64,000 nucleotides of DNA from an uncultured Gammaproteobacteria bacterium (GTDB taxonomy: Bacteria > Pseudomonadota > Gammaproteobacteria > HK1), in the NCBI GenBank assembly GCA_958295465.1, contig OY282353.1:1178001-1242000 (forward strand), written 5' to 3'. The translations under genes were made by a program, and so were the position numbers. Positions 33,942-45,981 of the stretch are shown piece by piece. The notes beneath the pieces are model-generated. The model searched no databases. It saw nothing but the letters and a program-made list of their open reading frames with translations, and was not told where the DNA came from. Position 1 is the stretch's first letter; every line of letters starts with the position of its first letter.

Positions 33942-35483
33942 ATGCAACTCACCGCGGCGGAAGTCAGCGACCTCATCAAGAAGAAGATCGAGAGCTTCGA
34001 GGTCGGAGTCGAGGCGCGCACCGAGGGGACGATCGTGTCCCTCACCGACGGCATCGCCCGCATCCACGGGCTGTCCGACGTCATGCAGGGCGAGATGATC
34101 GAGTTTCCGGGCAACACCTTCGGGCTCGCCCTCAACCTCGAACGGGATTCGGTCGGCTCCGTCATCATGGGGGAGTACGGCCACATCGCCGAGGGCGATA
34201 CCGTCAAGTGCACCGGGCGCATCCTGGAGGTGCCGGTGGGGCGGGGGCTGCTCGGGCGGGTGGTGAACCCGCTGGGCCAGCCGATCGACGGCAAGGGACC
34301 GATCGAGTCCGAGGGCACCTCGCCGATCGAGAAGGTCGCCCCCGGCGTGATCACCCGCCAATCCGTGAGCCAGCCGGTGCAGACCGGGCTCAAGTCCATC
34401 GACGCGATGGTGCCGATCGGGCGCGGGCAGCGGGAGCTGATCATCGGCGACCGGCAGACCGGGAAGACGGCGGTCGCGATCGACACCATCATCAACCAGA
34501 AGGGCGGCGACATCATCTGCATCTACGTCGCCATCGGGCAGAAGAACTCCTCCATCGCCGGCGTGGTGCGCAAGCTCGAAGAGCACGGTGCGATGGAGCA
34601 CACCATCGTGGTCGCCGCCGCCGCCTCGGAATCCGCCGCGTTGCAGTACATCGCGCCCTACTCCGGATGCACGATGGGCGAGTACTTCCGCGACCGGGGC
34701 GAAGACGCCCTCATCATCTACGACGACCTCACCAAGCAGGCGTGGGCCTATCGCCAGGTCTCCCTGCTGCTGCGTCGCCCGCCGGGCCGCGAGGCGTACC
34801 CCGGCGACGTGTTCTACCTGCACTCACGGTTGCTGGAGCGCGCCGCGCGGGTGAACGGGAAGTACGTCGAGGAGGAGACCGGCGGCGAAGTCAAGGGCCG
34901 CACGGGATCGCTGACCGCGCTGCCCATCATCGAGACCCAGGCCGGCGACGTGTCCGCGTTCGTCCCGACCAACGTCATCTCCATCACCGACGGCCAGATC
35001 TTCCTCGAAAGCGACCTCTTCAACGCCAACTTCCGCCCCGCCATCAACGCCGGCCTCTCGGTGTCACGGGTCGGGGGCGCGGCGCAGACCGACATCGTCA
35101 AGAAGCTCGGCGGCGGGGTGCGGCTCGCGCTCGCGCAGTACCGCGAGCTCGCGGCGTTCGCCCAGTTCGCCTCCGACCTCGACGAGGCCACCCGGCGCCA
35201 GCTCGAACGCGGCCAGCGCATCATGGAGGTGCTGAAGCAGCCGCAGTACTCCCCGCTCTCCGTCGCCCACCAGGCGGTGACGCTGTACGCGGTGGACCGC
35301 GGCCATATGGACGACGTGGAGCTCGAACGGGTCGGCGACTTCACCAACGCCCTGATGGCGTACATGGATTCGAGCCGGTCCAGCCTGATCGACCAGGTCA
35401 ACGCCGCCCCGAAGTGGGACGACGGCGTGGAGAAGCAGTTCAAGGACGCGGTCGAGGACTTCAAGGCGAACCACGCCTGGTAG
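33942..35483 (+). CDS. atpA: F-type ATP synthase subunit alpha
   Basis: The 513-residue F1 subunit has the Walker A motif [13 protein letters not shown], the region [47 protein letters not shown] and the alpha signature [17 protein letters not shown]. Its nucleotide sites are non-catalytic, and it partners with beta. It has normal length and no internal damage despite the inserted neighbours. Confidence 0.97.
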   Translation: MQLTAAEVSDLIKKKIESFEVGVEARTEGTIVSLTDGIARIHGLSDVMQGEMIEFPGNTFGLALNLERDSVGSVIMGEYGHIAEGDTVKCTGRILEVPVGRGLLGRVVNPLGQPIDGKGPIESEGTSPIEKVAPGVITRQSVSQPVQTGLKSIDAMVPIGRGQRELIIGDRQTGKTAVAIDTIINQKGGDIICIYVAIGQKNSSIAGVVRKLEEHGAMEHTIVVAAAASESAALQYIAPYSGCTMGEYFRDRGEDALIIYDDLTKQAWAYRQVSLLLRRPPGREAYPGDVFYLHSRLLERAARVNGKYVEEETGGEVKGRTGSLTALPIIETQAGDVSAFVPTNVISITDGQIFLESDLFNANFRPAINAGLSVSRVGGAAQTDIVKKLGGGVRLALAQYRELAAFAQFASDLDEATRRQLERGQRIMEVLKQPQYSPLSVAHQAVTLYAVDRGHMDDVELERVGDFTNALMAYMDSSRSSLIDQVNAAPKWDDGVEKQFKDAVEDFKANHAW

Positions 35484-35529
35484 GCGCGGACGCCGCGGAC
35501 GGCACGAGCACTGCGGACGGAGCGACGAC

Positions 35530-36393
35530 ATGGCCGGCGCGAAAGAGATCCGGACCAAGATCAAGAGCGTGCAGAACACGCAGAAGATCACCCGGGCCAT
35601 GGAGATGGTCGCGGCGAGCAAGATGCGCAAGGCGCAGGAGCGGATGCGCCAGGCCCGGCCCTACGCAGAGAAGATGCGCCAGGTGATCGCGCACGTCGGC
35701 GCCGCCAACACCGAGTACAAGCATCCCTTCCTCATCACCCGGGAGGAGGTGAAGCGGGTCGGGTTCGTCATCGTGTCCTCGGACCGGGGGCTCTGCGGCG
35801 GGCTGAACAACAACCTGTTCAGGACCGTGCTGCGCGAACTTGACGGCTGGCGGGCGGACGGGGTGGAAAGCGATTTCTGCGTGATCGGCAACAAGGGCGG
35901 GGTGTTCTTCCGTCGCTTGGGCGTGAACCTGCTCGCGAGCACCTCGCAGGTCGGGGACCACCCGGCCATCGATTCGCTGATCGGGACCGTCAAGGTCGTC
36001 CTCGACGCCTACGTCGAGGGCAGGATCGATCGCGTGTTCTTCATCTACAACCAGTTCGTCAACTCGATGACCCAGCGCCCGGTGGTCGAGCGGCTCCTCC
36101 CCCGCGCCCCGTCCGAGGAGGGAGAGGTCAAGCACTACTGGGACTACCTCTACGAGCCCGATGCGAAAGACGTGCTGGACCAGCTCCTGACCCGCTACGT
36201 CGAATCCCTGGTGTACCAGGGCGTCGTGGAGAACATCGCCTCGGAGCAGGCCGCGCGCATGGTCGCGATGAAGGCCGCCTCCGACAACGCCGGCGGCCTC
36301 ATCGACGACCTGCAACTCCAGTACAACAAGGCCCGGCAGGCGTCGATCACCCAGGAGCTGTCGGAGATCGTCGGCGGGGCGGCGGCGCTGTAG
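35530..36393 (+). CDS. atpG: F-type ATP synthase subunit gamma
   Basis: The 287-residue rotor shaft protein has the N-terminal helix [35 protein letters not shown] and the C-terminal helix [41 protein letters not shown]. The gene is intact. The last 50 or so bases occur again 1017 bp downstream, after an inserted stretch of lower-GC DNA. atpD, which should follow directly, is 3.4 kb away. Confidence 0.96.
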   Translation: MAGAKEIRTKIKSVQNTQKITRAMEMVAASKMRKAQERMRQARPYAEKMRQVIAHVGAANTEYKHPFLITREEVKRVGFVIVSSDRGLCGGLNNNLFRTVLRELDGWRADGVESDFCVIGNKGGVFFRRLGVNLLASTSQVGDHPAIDSLIGTVKVVLDAYVEGRIDRVFFIYNQFVNSMTQRPVVERLLPRAPSEEGEVKHYWDYLYEPDAKDVLDQLLTRYVESLVYQGVVENIASEQAARMVAMKAASDNAGGLIDDLQLQYNKARQASITQELSEIVGGAAAL

Positions 36394-36402
36394 GATATCG
36401 TC

Positions 36403-36645
36403 TTGGATTCCATATCTTCGTTTCTGACGAAATTCGGTGAGATCAATGGCTTGCTCATGCTCGGTATAGTATTCATGTTCTTGTGGCTACGCAGTTTGAA
36501 TGCTCGTATCCATCGGTAACATCGGGAACAATTGCAGGATCGGCAACGTGAGATAGATCGATTGGCTAAGGACAACCATGCATATCGAGATCGTTTCCTG
36601 GCCTTGTTGGACAAGAAGATTCAACAAGAGGAAAACACATCATGA
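36403..36645 (+). pseudogene. Small membrane-anchored coiled-coil protein, interrupted by an in-frame TAA
   Basis: Reading from TTG 36403 gives a short helix-forming N terminus (SSFLTKFGEI), one membrane helix (GLLMLGIVFMFLWLR) and then TAA at 36517-36519. The same frame continues for 41 codons as a charged coiled coil (EQLQDRQREIDRLAKDNHAYRDRFLALLDKK). It ends with a TGA that overlaps the ATG of the next gene (ATGA). The combined 79 residues look like one small protein, so the TAA is probably a recent nonsense mutation. The start codon is a guess. Confidence 0.5.
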
Positions 36646-37223
36646 ATACCACGATCTTCTTGGCGACAATTCTCGTATTGCTTACGGTGTTGGCTGGCGA
36701 TGCATTGAGATTCCGGCTCCGCCAGAAAGAGATGCAAAAGCATGACCGGGTGCTGTTTCCATTCTGCCAGCTACGCCGTGACGTCATGCATTTTCTGTAT
36801 ATGAACGTCATCGAAAATACAGATTCACTCTCCCCTTCGGAATACAAATTCGTCCGCCGGTTACTGGATGGACTAGATGTCACCATCCATAATTACAATC
36901 AGCACAAAACGTTAATGTTCAACGTGCGGAAGATAGCGGAATATCTCAAGATGTATCGAAAGGTGTCGAAGGCCGCATTGGAGACACCGGATCATCCGGA
37001 AATCCGGGAATTTCATGTACGCATCCACCGGCTTCTGGTTGCGGCCTTTCTCGCCTATACGCCATTGATTCGCTGGGAGCTGGCGTTGCGTTTGATTGTG
37101 TTTGCCTATCGCATGGGCAGGCAGGATGGGGCACGTCGCCGCGAGGCGGAATACGTCGTCAAGAGCGCCGAGAAAGTGCGCAACGACGCACGGCATTACA
37201 ACGTCAGCTTGCGCTACGCCTGA
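36642..37223 (+). CDS. Membrane-anchored protein of unknown function
   Basis: The 193-residue product has an N-terminal membrane helix (residues about 4-20, TTIFLATILVLLTVLAG). A basic and helical soluble part follows, with DRVLFPFCQLRRDVMHFLYMN, FVRRLLDGLDVTIHNYNQHK and a C-terminal hydrophobic/amphipathic stretch LAYTPLIRWELALRLIVFAYR. I do not recognise a family. The ATG overlaps the stop of the small coiled-coil frame, so the two were probably translated together. GC content is clearly lower than in the atp genes. Codon use and location suggest acquisition by transfer. Confidence 0.65.
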   Translation: MNTTIFLATILVLLTVLAGDALRFRLRQKEMQKHDRVLFPFCQLRRDVMHFLYMNVIENTDSLSPSEYKFVRRLLDGLDVTIHNYNQHKTLMFNVRKIAEYLKMYRKVSKAALETPDHPEIREFHVRIHRLLVAAFLAYTPLIRWELALRLIVFAYRMGRQDGARRREAEYVVKSAEKVRNDARHYNVSLRYA

Positions 37224-37443
37224 TCTCTGGACGCCAAGGCGACGGAGTCAACGCCATTATCCGCCTCAAACTGCCCACAAATTGATCAGAACACTTGGAA
37301 AGAAGGCCAAGCTCGACAAGGACGACATCCAAGGAGTGCGCGGACTGAGAGGGCAGGCGTCGATCACGCGGGAGCTGTCAGAGATCGTCGGCGGGGTGGC
37401 GCCTTGAATTCGTCAACACGACCTACATCGGGAGAAAACTGAA

Positions 37444-37923
37444 ATGAATACCGAAGCCATCGACTCGGACGGAAACAAGATCACCGTTGAAATAGAAGAC
37501 GACAAGGTGAATCGTCTCTACGAAGAGTTCAAATCCAGGGGACGACCGAAGAGAGAGCTCAATCGCATGATCGACAACCTGGAGATCTCCGCTGACGCCA
37601 AAGTCCTGATCAAGTCCATCATGGATGCAGAGATCAAGGTCGGAGATGTTGTGTTGAGAATCGGAAAACGAATCATCGAAATCGTATCCGACATCGTAAA
37701 GCGGTTCCCGAACGCAACGTTTGGACTTGTTCTGGGCGTGATCCTTTCAGCCCTCATTGCCTCCATACCAATAATTGGGGCAATACTCGGACCTTTGCTC
37801 GCTCCTGTACTCATAGTCTTCGGTCTGGGGGCTGGTTTCATGAAAGATATGAAAGAGAGTCCCATTGTACAGGCGATCAAGGACGCGACAGCCTCCCTCG
37901 AACCACTGAAAGGAGTAGCCTGA
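37444..37923 (+). CDS. Membrane protein of unknown function, first gene of the TerB-like cassette
   Basis: The 159-residue product has a charged N-terminal half (DSDGNKITVEIEDDKVNRLYEEFKSRG, residues 7-35; helical up to about 85). Two close hydrophobic segments follow, FGLVLGVILSALIASIPIIGA and LGPLLAPVLIVFGLGAGF, which could form a hairpin in the membrane. No known domain is recognised. Its stop overlaps the next ATG by one base (TGATG), which implies coupled translation. It has about 48% GC against roughly 70% nearby by rough count. Confidence 0.7.
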   Translation: MNTEAIDSDGNKITVEIEDDKVNRLYEEFKSRGRPKRELNRMIDNLEISADAKVLIKSIMDAEIKVGDVVLRIGKRIIEIVSDIVKRFPNATFGLVLGVILSALIASIPIIGAILGPLLAPVLIVFGLGAGFMKDMKESPIVQAIKDATASLEPLKGVA

Positions 37924-39505
37924 TGAATCGATACGATGAACCCGAAGAAGTCATTGCCCAAGAACTGGTCTTCAAAGGGAGGCTCGGCATTGGAGAGGAA
38001 GCGTACAAGTCCTTGAAGCTTTCAAACAACTTGTCGACATTCATCCAATCTCTTCTGGACGGAGTCACCGCCAGCGGAGCTGCTGCCAGCTCGGTCGTCG
38101 CCGGGGCTCTGTTCCCGGCAACAGGCTTCGGCTCCGCACTCGCTGCAATTGGCATCGGAGCTGGAGCGGTAACACCGATAGGTTGGGTAGTCGGCGCGGG
38201 CTTGGCCGCAGGAGGGGCATCCTTCTGGGTGAGGAAGCTCCTGGGCAGCACAAAAGCCAAGATGGTCGACGTCATTCCCAAATATATCAATACTCCTCTG
38301 GACTTGATCGGAGATGAGCTGCTCCATCGCCTGCTGCCCCTGGGCCTCAAGATTGCAAGCGCCGACGGTCGAATCATCGATTCGGAAGTGGAGGCAATCG
38401 TGGATCACTATGAAAAGGACTGGGGATATTCGAGAGATTTCGTCATCAAGACGATTGAAGAGATGAAGGAAGATGTCGAAAGTATATCATACGAGGAATA
38501 TGCGAATTCTCTATCGGATTACTGCGACAAGAATAACGACTGTGATCGAGAAACCATTGCGGATTTTCTTCTTGATCATCTGGAGGAAATTCTGGAAGTC
38601 GAAGACGAAGGAGATAATGCCAGAAAGACGAGTGAGTTTGAATCTCTGAAGAAACTCCTCAAGCCCCTACCAAAGAAAGCTCTCAAATCTCCTTCAGAGA
38701 TGAATCGATACGATGAACCCGAAGAAGTCATTGCCCACGAACTGATCTTCAAAGGGAGACTCGGCATTGGAGAGGAAGCGTACAAGTTCTTGAAGCTTTC
38801 AAAAAACTTGTCGACGTTCATCCATCCTCTTCTGGCCGGAGGCGCCGCCAGCGGAGCTGCTGCCAGCTCGGTCGTTGCCGGGGCTCTGTTCCCGGCAACA
38901 GGCTTCGGCTCCGCACTCGCTGCAATTGGCATCGGAGCTGGAGCGGTAACACCGATAGGTTGGGTAGTCGGCGCGGGCTTGGCCGCAGGAGGGGCATACT
39001 TCGGGGTGAGGAAGCTCCTGGGCAGCACAAAGGCCAAGATGGTCGACGTCATTCCCAAATATATCGACACTCCTCTGGACTTGATCGGAGTGGAGCTGCT
39101 CCATCGCCTGCTGCCCCTGGGCCTCAAGATTGCAAGCGCCGACGGTCGAATCATCGATTCGGAAGTGGAGGCAATCGCGGATCACTATGAAAAGGACTGG
39201 GGATACTCGAGAGATTTCGTCATCAAGACGATTGAAGTGTTGAAGGAGGATGTCGAAAGTATATCATACGAGGAATATGCGAATTCTCTATCGGACTACT
39301 GCGACAAGAATAACGACTGTGATCGAGAAACCATTGCGAATTTTCTTCTCGACCATCTGGAGGAGATTCTGGAAATCGAAGACGAGGGAGATAGTGCCAG
39401 AAAGGCGAATGAGTTTGAATCTCTGAAGAAGCTCCTCAAGCCCCTACCAAAGAAAGCCCTCAAATCTCCTTCGGAATTTCTGCGCCACATGGGAAGGAAA
39501 GAGCA

Positions 39506-39509
<4 letters not shown>
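37923..39509 (+). CDS. TerB-like membrane protein made of two tandem, nearly identical halves
   Basis: The 528-residue product consists of residues 1-259 and 260-518, which differ at only about 22 positions by my count, plus a 10-residue tail. Each half has a helical start (DEPEEVIAxEL), a Gly/Ala-rich segment with glycine-zipper character (GAAASSVVAGALFPATGFGS to VVGAGLAAGGA) that may enter membranes, and a TerB-like helical domain (KIASADGRIIDSEVEAI). An acidic C-terminal stretch closes each half. The second half still begins with its own Met (ATG 38700), so two genes have fused by losing the first stop. TerB-type domains occur in stress and phage-defence contexts; the role here is unknown. 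Confidence 0.75.
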
Positions 39510-41156
<1,647 letters not shown>

Positions 41157-41445
41157 CCGGTCCCGTGTCCGTGAAATCTTCGGTCTCGTGTCCGTGAAGT
41201 CTTCGACAAAACGGCGAAGATTTTCGCCGACCGGCGTTCGGTTCCGGTCATGCCGGGATGGGTATCGGCCTCGGCTCGCGGTGCAGCGCCGCGAGCCGAA
41301 GAAGGTGATCAAGGCACCGGTGCTTTCGACCGCAGGTGGTTCGGCAGGCAGAGATGCCGAGCCAACGATTCATTCAAGCCGAAGCTGCGGCGCGGCCTGG
41401 CTTGATTCACTGGCTTGATTCAGACGATCGGCCCGGAGATCAGAC
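41157..41445. other. Spacer between atpD and atpC
   Basis: No gene is seen. Just after atpD the 32-bp unit GTGTCCGTGAARTCTTCG is tandemly repeated (41166 and 41189 region). A GGCGAAGATTTTCGCC hairpin lies at about 41213. This is another short duplication at a gene end. Confidence 0.5.
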
Positions 41446-41865
41446 ATGCCAGCCACGATCCGACTCGACATCGTCAGTGCCGAGCGCGAGCTGTTTTCAG
41501 GCGAGTGCGAGATGGTGGTCGCCCCCGGCGCGATGGGAGAGCTGGGGATCCTGCCCCGCCACACCCCGCTGATCACCCGGCTCAAGCCGGGCGAGGTCCG
41601 GGCGACGATACCGGGGGGCGAGGAGCAGTCCTTCTACGTCTCCGGCGGCATGCTGGAGGTCCAGCCCCACGTGGTGACGGTACTCTCCGACACCGGGCAG
41701 CGCGCCGAGGATCTCGACGAGGCGGCGGCGCTGGCCGCGCAGGAGCAGGCCGAACGCATGCTCGCGGATCGGGCCGCGGACATCGACGAGGCGCGGGCGA
41801 GGGCGGAGCTCGCCCAGGCCGCCGCCCAGCTCCAGGCGATCCGCCGGGTGCGCGGCCGGCGCTGA
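41446..41865 (+). CDS. atpC: F-type ATP synthase subunit epsilon
   Basis: The 139-residue subunit begins [42 protein letters not shown] and has the beta-sandwich [21 protein letters not shown], followed by the two C-terminal helices that can inhibit ATP hydrolysis. The length equals the E. coli subunit. It ends the ATP synthase operon. Confidence 0.95.
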   Translation: MPATIRLDIVSAERELFSGECEMVVAPGAMGELGILPRHTPLITRLKPGEVRATIPGGEEQSFYVSGGMLEVQPHVVTVLSDTGQRAEDLDEAAALAAQEQAERMLADRAADIDEARARAELAQAAAQLQAIRRVRGRR

Positions 41866-42286
41866 AGCGGCGACCGCTGGCGCGGCGGGGCTACAAGTTC
41901 AGGCCGCGCGTCAACGAAACCGGGCGCTCCGGTCAGCGACGCATCTCGCCGCGCGCCGGACGTCTCTCCCTGCCTACAGCGCGTTCAGCTTCGCCGAGTT
42001 GACTTGGCGCAGCTCCTCTTACGCACCACCACCACCACCCGCCGCCCGCCCCCGTTGCCTGATTCGGCACGCCGTGCCAACATGGCCCGCACGTCCACGG
42101 CGCAGCCGCTCGGGACGGTCGGGGCATGGCGCGCGGCAACGCCTTTGCCCGCACTTCAGACCGCAGCCGCACATCCTGCGCCCACTTCGCGCTTGCGCAA
42201 CGTCATGAAACAAGCGGATTCCAGCGAGCGCCACGACAACCGGCGGGCCCGGAGCACACCCCGGCCTCCGGAAGGGGGAGACGGAT
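41866..42286. other. Non-coding interval between atpC and the ABC importer genes
   Basis: No gene or repeat is supported in these 421 bp. It should hold the end of the atp transcript and the promoter of the ABC operon, but no clear terminator with a T-run is visible. GGAAGGGGGAGA precedes the first permease ATG. Confidence 0.4.
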
Positions 42287-43243
42287 ATGAAAGACGTCCT
42301 GTCACTGGTGGCCAAGCGGCTGGGGCTTGGCTTCGTCACCCTGCTCGTCGTCTCGATCATCATCTTCGGGGCGGTGGAGCTGCTGCCGGGCGACCTCGCC
42401 GAGGCGATCCTCGGCCAGGCCGCGACCCCGGAGACGGTCAAGGCCATGCGCGAGGAGCTCGGGCTGGACCGCTCGGCTCCGGTGCGCTACGTCGAATGGC
42501 TGGGCGGCGCGCTCCAGGGGGACTTCGGGGTCTCGCTCGCCAACAAGCGTTCGGTGGCGGAGCAGCTCGGGCCACGGTTCCGGAACACCCTCTTCCTCGC
42601 CGCGGTGGCCGCGGCGTTCTCCATCCCGATCTCGATCGTGCTGGGGGTGCTCGCGGCGCTCTACCGCGAATCGGTCTTCGACCGGATCGCGAACGTGGCC
42701 ACCCTGACCTCGATCTCGTCGCCGGAGTTCTTCCTCGGCTACATCCTCATCCTGTTCTTGTCCGTCCAGAATCCCTGGTTCCCTTCGATATCGAGCGTCA
42801 CCGGTGACATGCCGTTCACCGAGCGGGTCTTCGTCACCCTGCTGCCCGCCATCACCCTGACCCTGGTGGTGATCGCGCACATGATGCGCATGACCCGGGC
42901 CGCGATCATCGCCCTGCTGGCGTCGCCCTACATCGAGATGGCCCGGCTCAAGGGCGAGCCGCGCTGGAAGGTCATCGCGGTGCACGCGCTGCCGAACGCG
43001 CTGGCCCCCATCATCAACGTGGTGGCGCTGAACCTCGCCTACCTCATCACCGGCGTGGTGCTGGTCGAGATCGTCTTCGTGTATCCGGGGGTCGGCCAGT
43101 TGCTGGTCGACAGCGTCACCAAGCGGGACTTCCCGGTCGTGCAGGCCTGCTGCCTGGTCTTCGCCGCGACCTACATCCTGCTGAACCTGCTGGCGGACGT
43201 GGGGTCGATTCTCTCCAACCCGCGCCTGCGGCATCCGAAGTGA
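42287..43243 (+). CDS. Dipeptide/oligopeptide-type ABC transporter permease (DppB-like)
   Basis: The 318-residue inner-membrane permease has six helices and a DppB-type N terminus (RLGLGFVTLLVVSIIIFGAVELLPGDLAEAILG). The EAA loop that contacts the ATPase is MTRAAIIALLASPYIEMARLKGEPRWKVIAVHALPNALAPII. It is the first gene of a three-gene importer. No substrate-binding protein gene is nearby, so the peptide, nickel or sugar substrate is unknown. Confidence 0.9.
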   Translation: MKDVLSLVAKRLGLGFVTLLVVSIIIFGAVELLPGDLAEAILGQAATPETVKAMREELGLDRSAPVRYVEWLGGALQGDFGVSLANKRSVAEQLGPRFRNTLFLAAVAAAFSIPISIVLGVLAALYRESVFDRIANVATLTSISSPEFFLGYILILFLSVQNPWFPSISSVTGDMPFTERVFVTLLPAITLTLVVIAHMMRMTRAAIIALLASPYIEMARLKGEPRWKVIAVHALPNALAPIINVVALNLAYLITGVVLVEIVFVYPGVGQLLVDSVTKRDFPVVQACCLVFAATYILLNLLADVGSILSNPRLRHPK

Positions 43244-43253
43244 GGGCCGCGTC

Positions 43254-44315
43254 ATGAGCACATTCGCCATCGTCTTCTACACCCTGATGATCGCGGCCTC
43301 GTGCCTGGCCGCCTACTACCACCGGCGCGAAGCCTTCCTGGTGCTGTTCAGCCTCACCCTCGCCTCGTTCCTGATGGGACTGCTCGGGGGCGAATCGTGG
43401 CTGCGCACCGTCGCCATCGCCATCGGGCTGTTCTTCGCCTGCGCGGGCCTCGCCTACAGCTTTCGCGAGTTCCTGGCGCAGACCCTCCCGCGCGAGACGG
43501 CCAAGATCATGCGCAACGCCCCGCTCACCGCGTCCTTCGGCCTGTTCGTGATCCTCGTCTACGTCGTGGCCGCGGTGTTCGCCCCGGTGATCGCGCCGCA
43601 CGGCGAGGCGGAGGTGATCGGCAGCTCCTACGCACCGCCCGACGAGAACATGCTGCTCGGCGGCGACCAGCTCGGGCGGGACATGTTCAGCCGCATCATC
43701 TACGGCGCGCGCAACACCGTGGGCATCGCCCTGCTCACCACCGCCCTCGCGTTCCTGGTCGGCTCCCTGACCGGCCTCATGGCCGCCACCCTCGGCGGCT
43801 GGGTCGACCAGACCTGCGGGCGCGTCGTCGATACGCTGATGGCGATCCCCCAGCTCGTGTTCGCCCTGCTGCTGCTGACCATCGTGGGCACCAACGTCGT
43901 CAACCTCATCCTGGTGATCGCCCTGCTCTACTCGCCGCTGGTGTTCCGGCTCGCGCGGGCGGTGGCCGGCAACATCGTGGTGATGGACTACATCGAGGCG
44001 GCGCGGCTGCGCGGGGAGAAGACCTGGTACCTGATCATCAGCGAGATCCTGCCGAACGCCACGGCGCCGCTGGTGGCGGAGTTCGGGCTGCGGTTCTGCT
44101 TCGTGTTCCTCGCCATCTCGGCCCTGTCCTTCCTCGGTCTCGGCATCCAGCCGCCGACCGCGGACTGGGGCTCGATGGTGCGCGAGAACGCCACCCTCAT
44201 CTCGTTCGGCGAGGTGACCCCGCTGATCCCGGCCGCGGCGATCGCCCTGCTGACGGTGGCCGTCAACTTCGTGGTGGACTGGATGCTCCACCTCTCCTCC
44301 GGCCTGAAGGAGTGA
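43254..44315 (+). CDS. Dipeptide/oligopeptide-type ABC transporter permease (DppC-like)
   Basis: The 353-residue permease is the partner of the upstream gene, 10 bp away. An extra N-terminal set of helices (residues about 5-75) precedes the usual DppC part (VYVVAAVFAPVIAPHGEAE, LGGDQLGRDMFSRIIYGARNTVGIAL). The EAA loop is VVMDYIEAARLRGEKTWYLIISEILPNATAPLV. Members are normally about 290-300 residues, so the N-terminal extension is notable. Confidence 0.9.
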   Translation: MSTFAIVFYTLMIAASCLAAYYHRREAFLVLFSLTLASFLMGLLGGESWLRTVAIAIGLFFACAGLAYSFREFLAQTLPRETAKIMRNAPLTASFGLFVILVYVVAAVFAPVIAPHGEAEVIGSSYAPPDENMLLGGDQLGRDMFSRIIYGARNTVGIALLTTALAFLVGSLTGLMAATLGGWVDQTCGRVVDTLMAIPQLVFALLLLTIVGTNVVNLILVIALLYSPLVFRLARAVAGNIVVMDYIEAARLRGEKTWYLIISEILPNATAPLVAEFGLRFCFVFLAISALSFLGLGIQPPTADWGSMVRENATLISFGEVTPLIPAAAIALLTVAVNFVVDWMLHLSSGLKE

Positions 44316-44319
44316 CACC

Positions 44320-45969
44320 ATGACTGACCAGAAAAGCTCGTTGCTCAAGATCCGGGGCCTTCGCATCGAGGGCCGGGCCGACGAGAAGTGGTTCGAGATC
44401 GTGCACGGCGTCGACCTCGATCTCCGCCGCGGCGAGGTGATGGGCCTGATCGGGGAGTCCGGGGCCGGCAAGTCCACGATCGGACTCGCGGCCATGGGCT
44501 TCACCCGCGACGGCTGCCGCATCTCCGCCGGCAGCATCGAGTTCGACGGCATGGAGCTGACCTCCTCTCCGGAGGAGGACCTGCGGATGCTGCGCGGGGC
44601 GCGCATCGCCTACGTGGCGCAGTCCGCCGCGGCGTCGTTCAACCCGGCGCACAAGCTGATCGACCAGCACACCGCGGCGCCGGTACAGCACAAGATCAGG
44701 ACCCGGCGCGAGAGCGAAGAGGACGCGATGGAGCTGTACCGGCGCCTGCGCCTGCCCCACCCCGAGGAGATCGGGTTCCGCTACCCGCACCAGGTCTCGG
44801 GGGGGCAGCTCCAGCGCGCGATGACCGCGATGGCGATGAGCTGCCGGCCCGACCTCATCATCTTCGACGAGCCCACCACCGCGCTCGACGTCACCACCCA
44901 GATCGAGGTGCTCGCCGCGATCCGCGACATCGTCGACCAGTTCGACACCGCCGCGCTCTACATCACGCACGACCTCGCGGTCGTCGCGCAGATGGCCGAC
45001 CGCATCAAGGTGCTGCTCAAGGGCGACGAGGTCGAGGAGGCCGACACCCGCTCCATGCTCGCCTCGCCGAAGGAGGACTACACCAAGTCCCTGTGGGCGG
45101 TGCGCAGCTTCCAGCGACAGCAGAAGCCGCCCGCGGGCGCCGGCGAGACGCCGGTGATCTCGGTGAGCGGGGTCAGCGCCGCCTACGGCCCGGTCAAGGT
45201 CCTCGACGACGTCTCGTTCGACATCCACCGCGGACGCACGGTGGCGGTGGTCGGCGAGTCGGGATCGGGCAAGTCCACCGCGGCGCGCTGCATCACCGGC
45301 CTGCTGCCGCCCACCGGGGGGGACATACGGCACAACGGGCAGGTCCTGCCGGCGAGCTTCAAGGAGCGCTCGAAGGACCAGCTCCGCCAGGCGCAGATGA
45401 TCTACCAGATGGCCGACACCGCACTGAACCCGAAGAAGCGCATCGGCGAGATCATCGGGCGCCCGGTGGCCTTCTACCGGGGGCTGCGCGGCGCGGACCT
45501 GAAGAAACGCGTGGACGAGCTGCTCGACCAGATCGAGCTCGAGCCCTCGCAGTTCTTCCACCGCGTGCCGTCCGAGCTCTCCGGGGGGCAGAAGCAGCGG
45601 ATCGGCATCGCCCGGGCGCTCGCCGCCGAGCCCGAGTTCATCATCTGCGACGAGGTGACCAGCGCCCTCGACCAGCTCGTGGCCGAGGGGATCCTGAAGC
45701 TTCTCGACCGCCTGCAGGAGGATTTGAACCTCGCCTACATGTTCATCACCCACGATCTGGCGACGGTGCGCGCGATCGCCGACGAGGTGGTGGTGATGAA
45801 GGAGGGCAAGGTCGTCGAGGCCGGCCCGAAGGACGAGATGTTCCGTCCCCCGCACCACGAGTACACCGACCTCCTGCTGTCCTCGGTGCCGGAGATGGAC
45901 CCGGACTGGCTGGACGGGCTGCTGGAGCGGCGCGGCGTGGACAACATCGGGGAGGCGGCGAGGAAGTAG
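44320..45969 (+). CDS. Dipeptide-type ABC transporter ATPase with two fused nucleotide-binding domains (DppD-DppF-like)
   Basis: The 549-residue protein has two ABC domains. Domain 1 has Walker [10 protein letters not shown], signature [10 protein letters not shown] and Walker [13 protein letters not shown]. Domain 2 has Walker [10 protein letters not shown], signature [10 protein letters not shown] and Walker [13 protein letters not shown]. Each is followed by an oligopeptide-transporter C-terminal piece. Both sites look active. The gene follows the DppC-like permease by 4 bp with AAGGAG before its ATG. Confidence 0.93.
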   Translation: MTDQKSSLLKIRGLRIEGRADEKWFEIVHGVDLDLRRGEVMGLIGESGAGKSTIGLAAMGFTRDGCRISAGSIEFDGMELTSSPEEDLRMLRGARIAYVAQSAAASFNPAHKLIDQHTAAPVQHKIRTRRESEEDAMELYRRLRLPHPEEIGFRYPHQVSGGQLQRAMTAMAMSCRPDLIIFDEPTTALDVTTQIEVLAAIRDIVDQFDTAALYITHDLAVVAQMADRIKVLLKGDEVEEADTRSMLASPKEDYTKSLWAVRSFQRQQKPPAGAGETPVISVSGVSAAYGPVKVLDDVSFDIHRGRTVAVVGESGSGKSTAARCITGLLPPTGGDIRHNGQVLPASFKERSKDQLRQAQMIYQMADTALNPKKRIGEIIGRPVAFYRGLRGADLKKRVDELLDQIELEPSQFFHRVPSELSGGQKQRIGIARALAAEPEFIICDEVTSALDQLVAEGILKLLDRLQEDLNLAYMFITHDLATVRAIADEVVVMKEGKVVEAGPKDEMFRPPHHEYTDLLLSSVPEMDPDWLDGLLERRGVDNIGEAARK

Positions 45970-45981
45970 CGGGGCGGACAC

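Larger units (their letters stand above)
36335..37407 (+). repeat. Direct repeat of the atpG 3' end bracketing inserted DNA
   Basis: GGCAGGCGTCGATCAC...GGAGCTGTC...GAGATCGTCGGCGGGG occurs at 36335-36393 (the true atpG end) and again at 37352-37407, 1017 bp apart, with about four mismatches in the first 45 bp. The second copy still reads [13 protein letters not shown] in frame to a stop, but has no gamma subunit in front of it. Confidence 0.85.

Noticed and set aside
36517..36519. Stop-codon recoding in the small coiled-coil gene
   Set aside because: The codon is TAA, which bacteria do not use for selenocysteine. A nonsense mutation is simpler.
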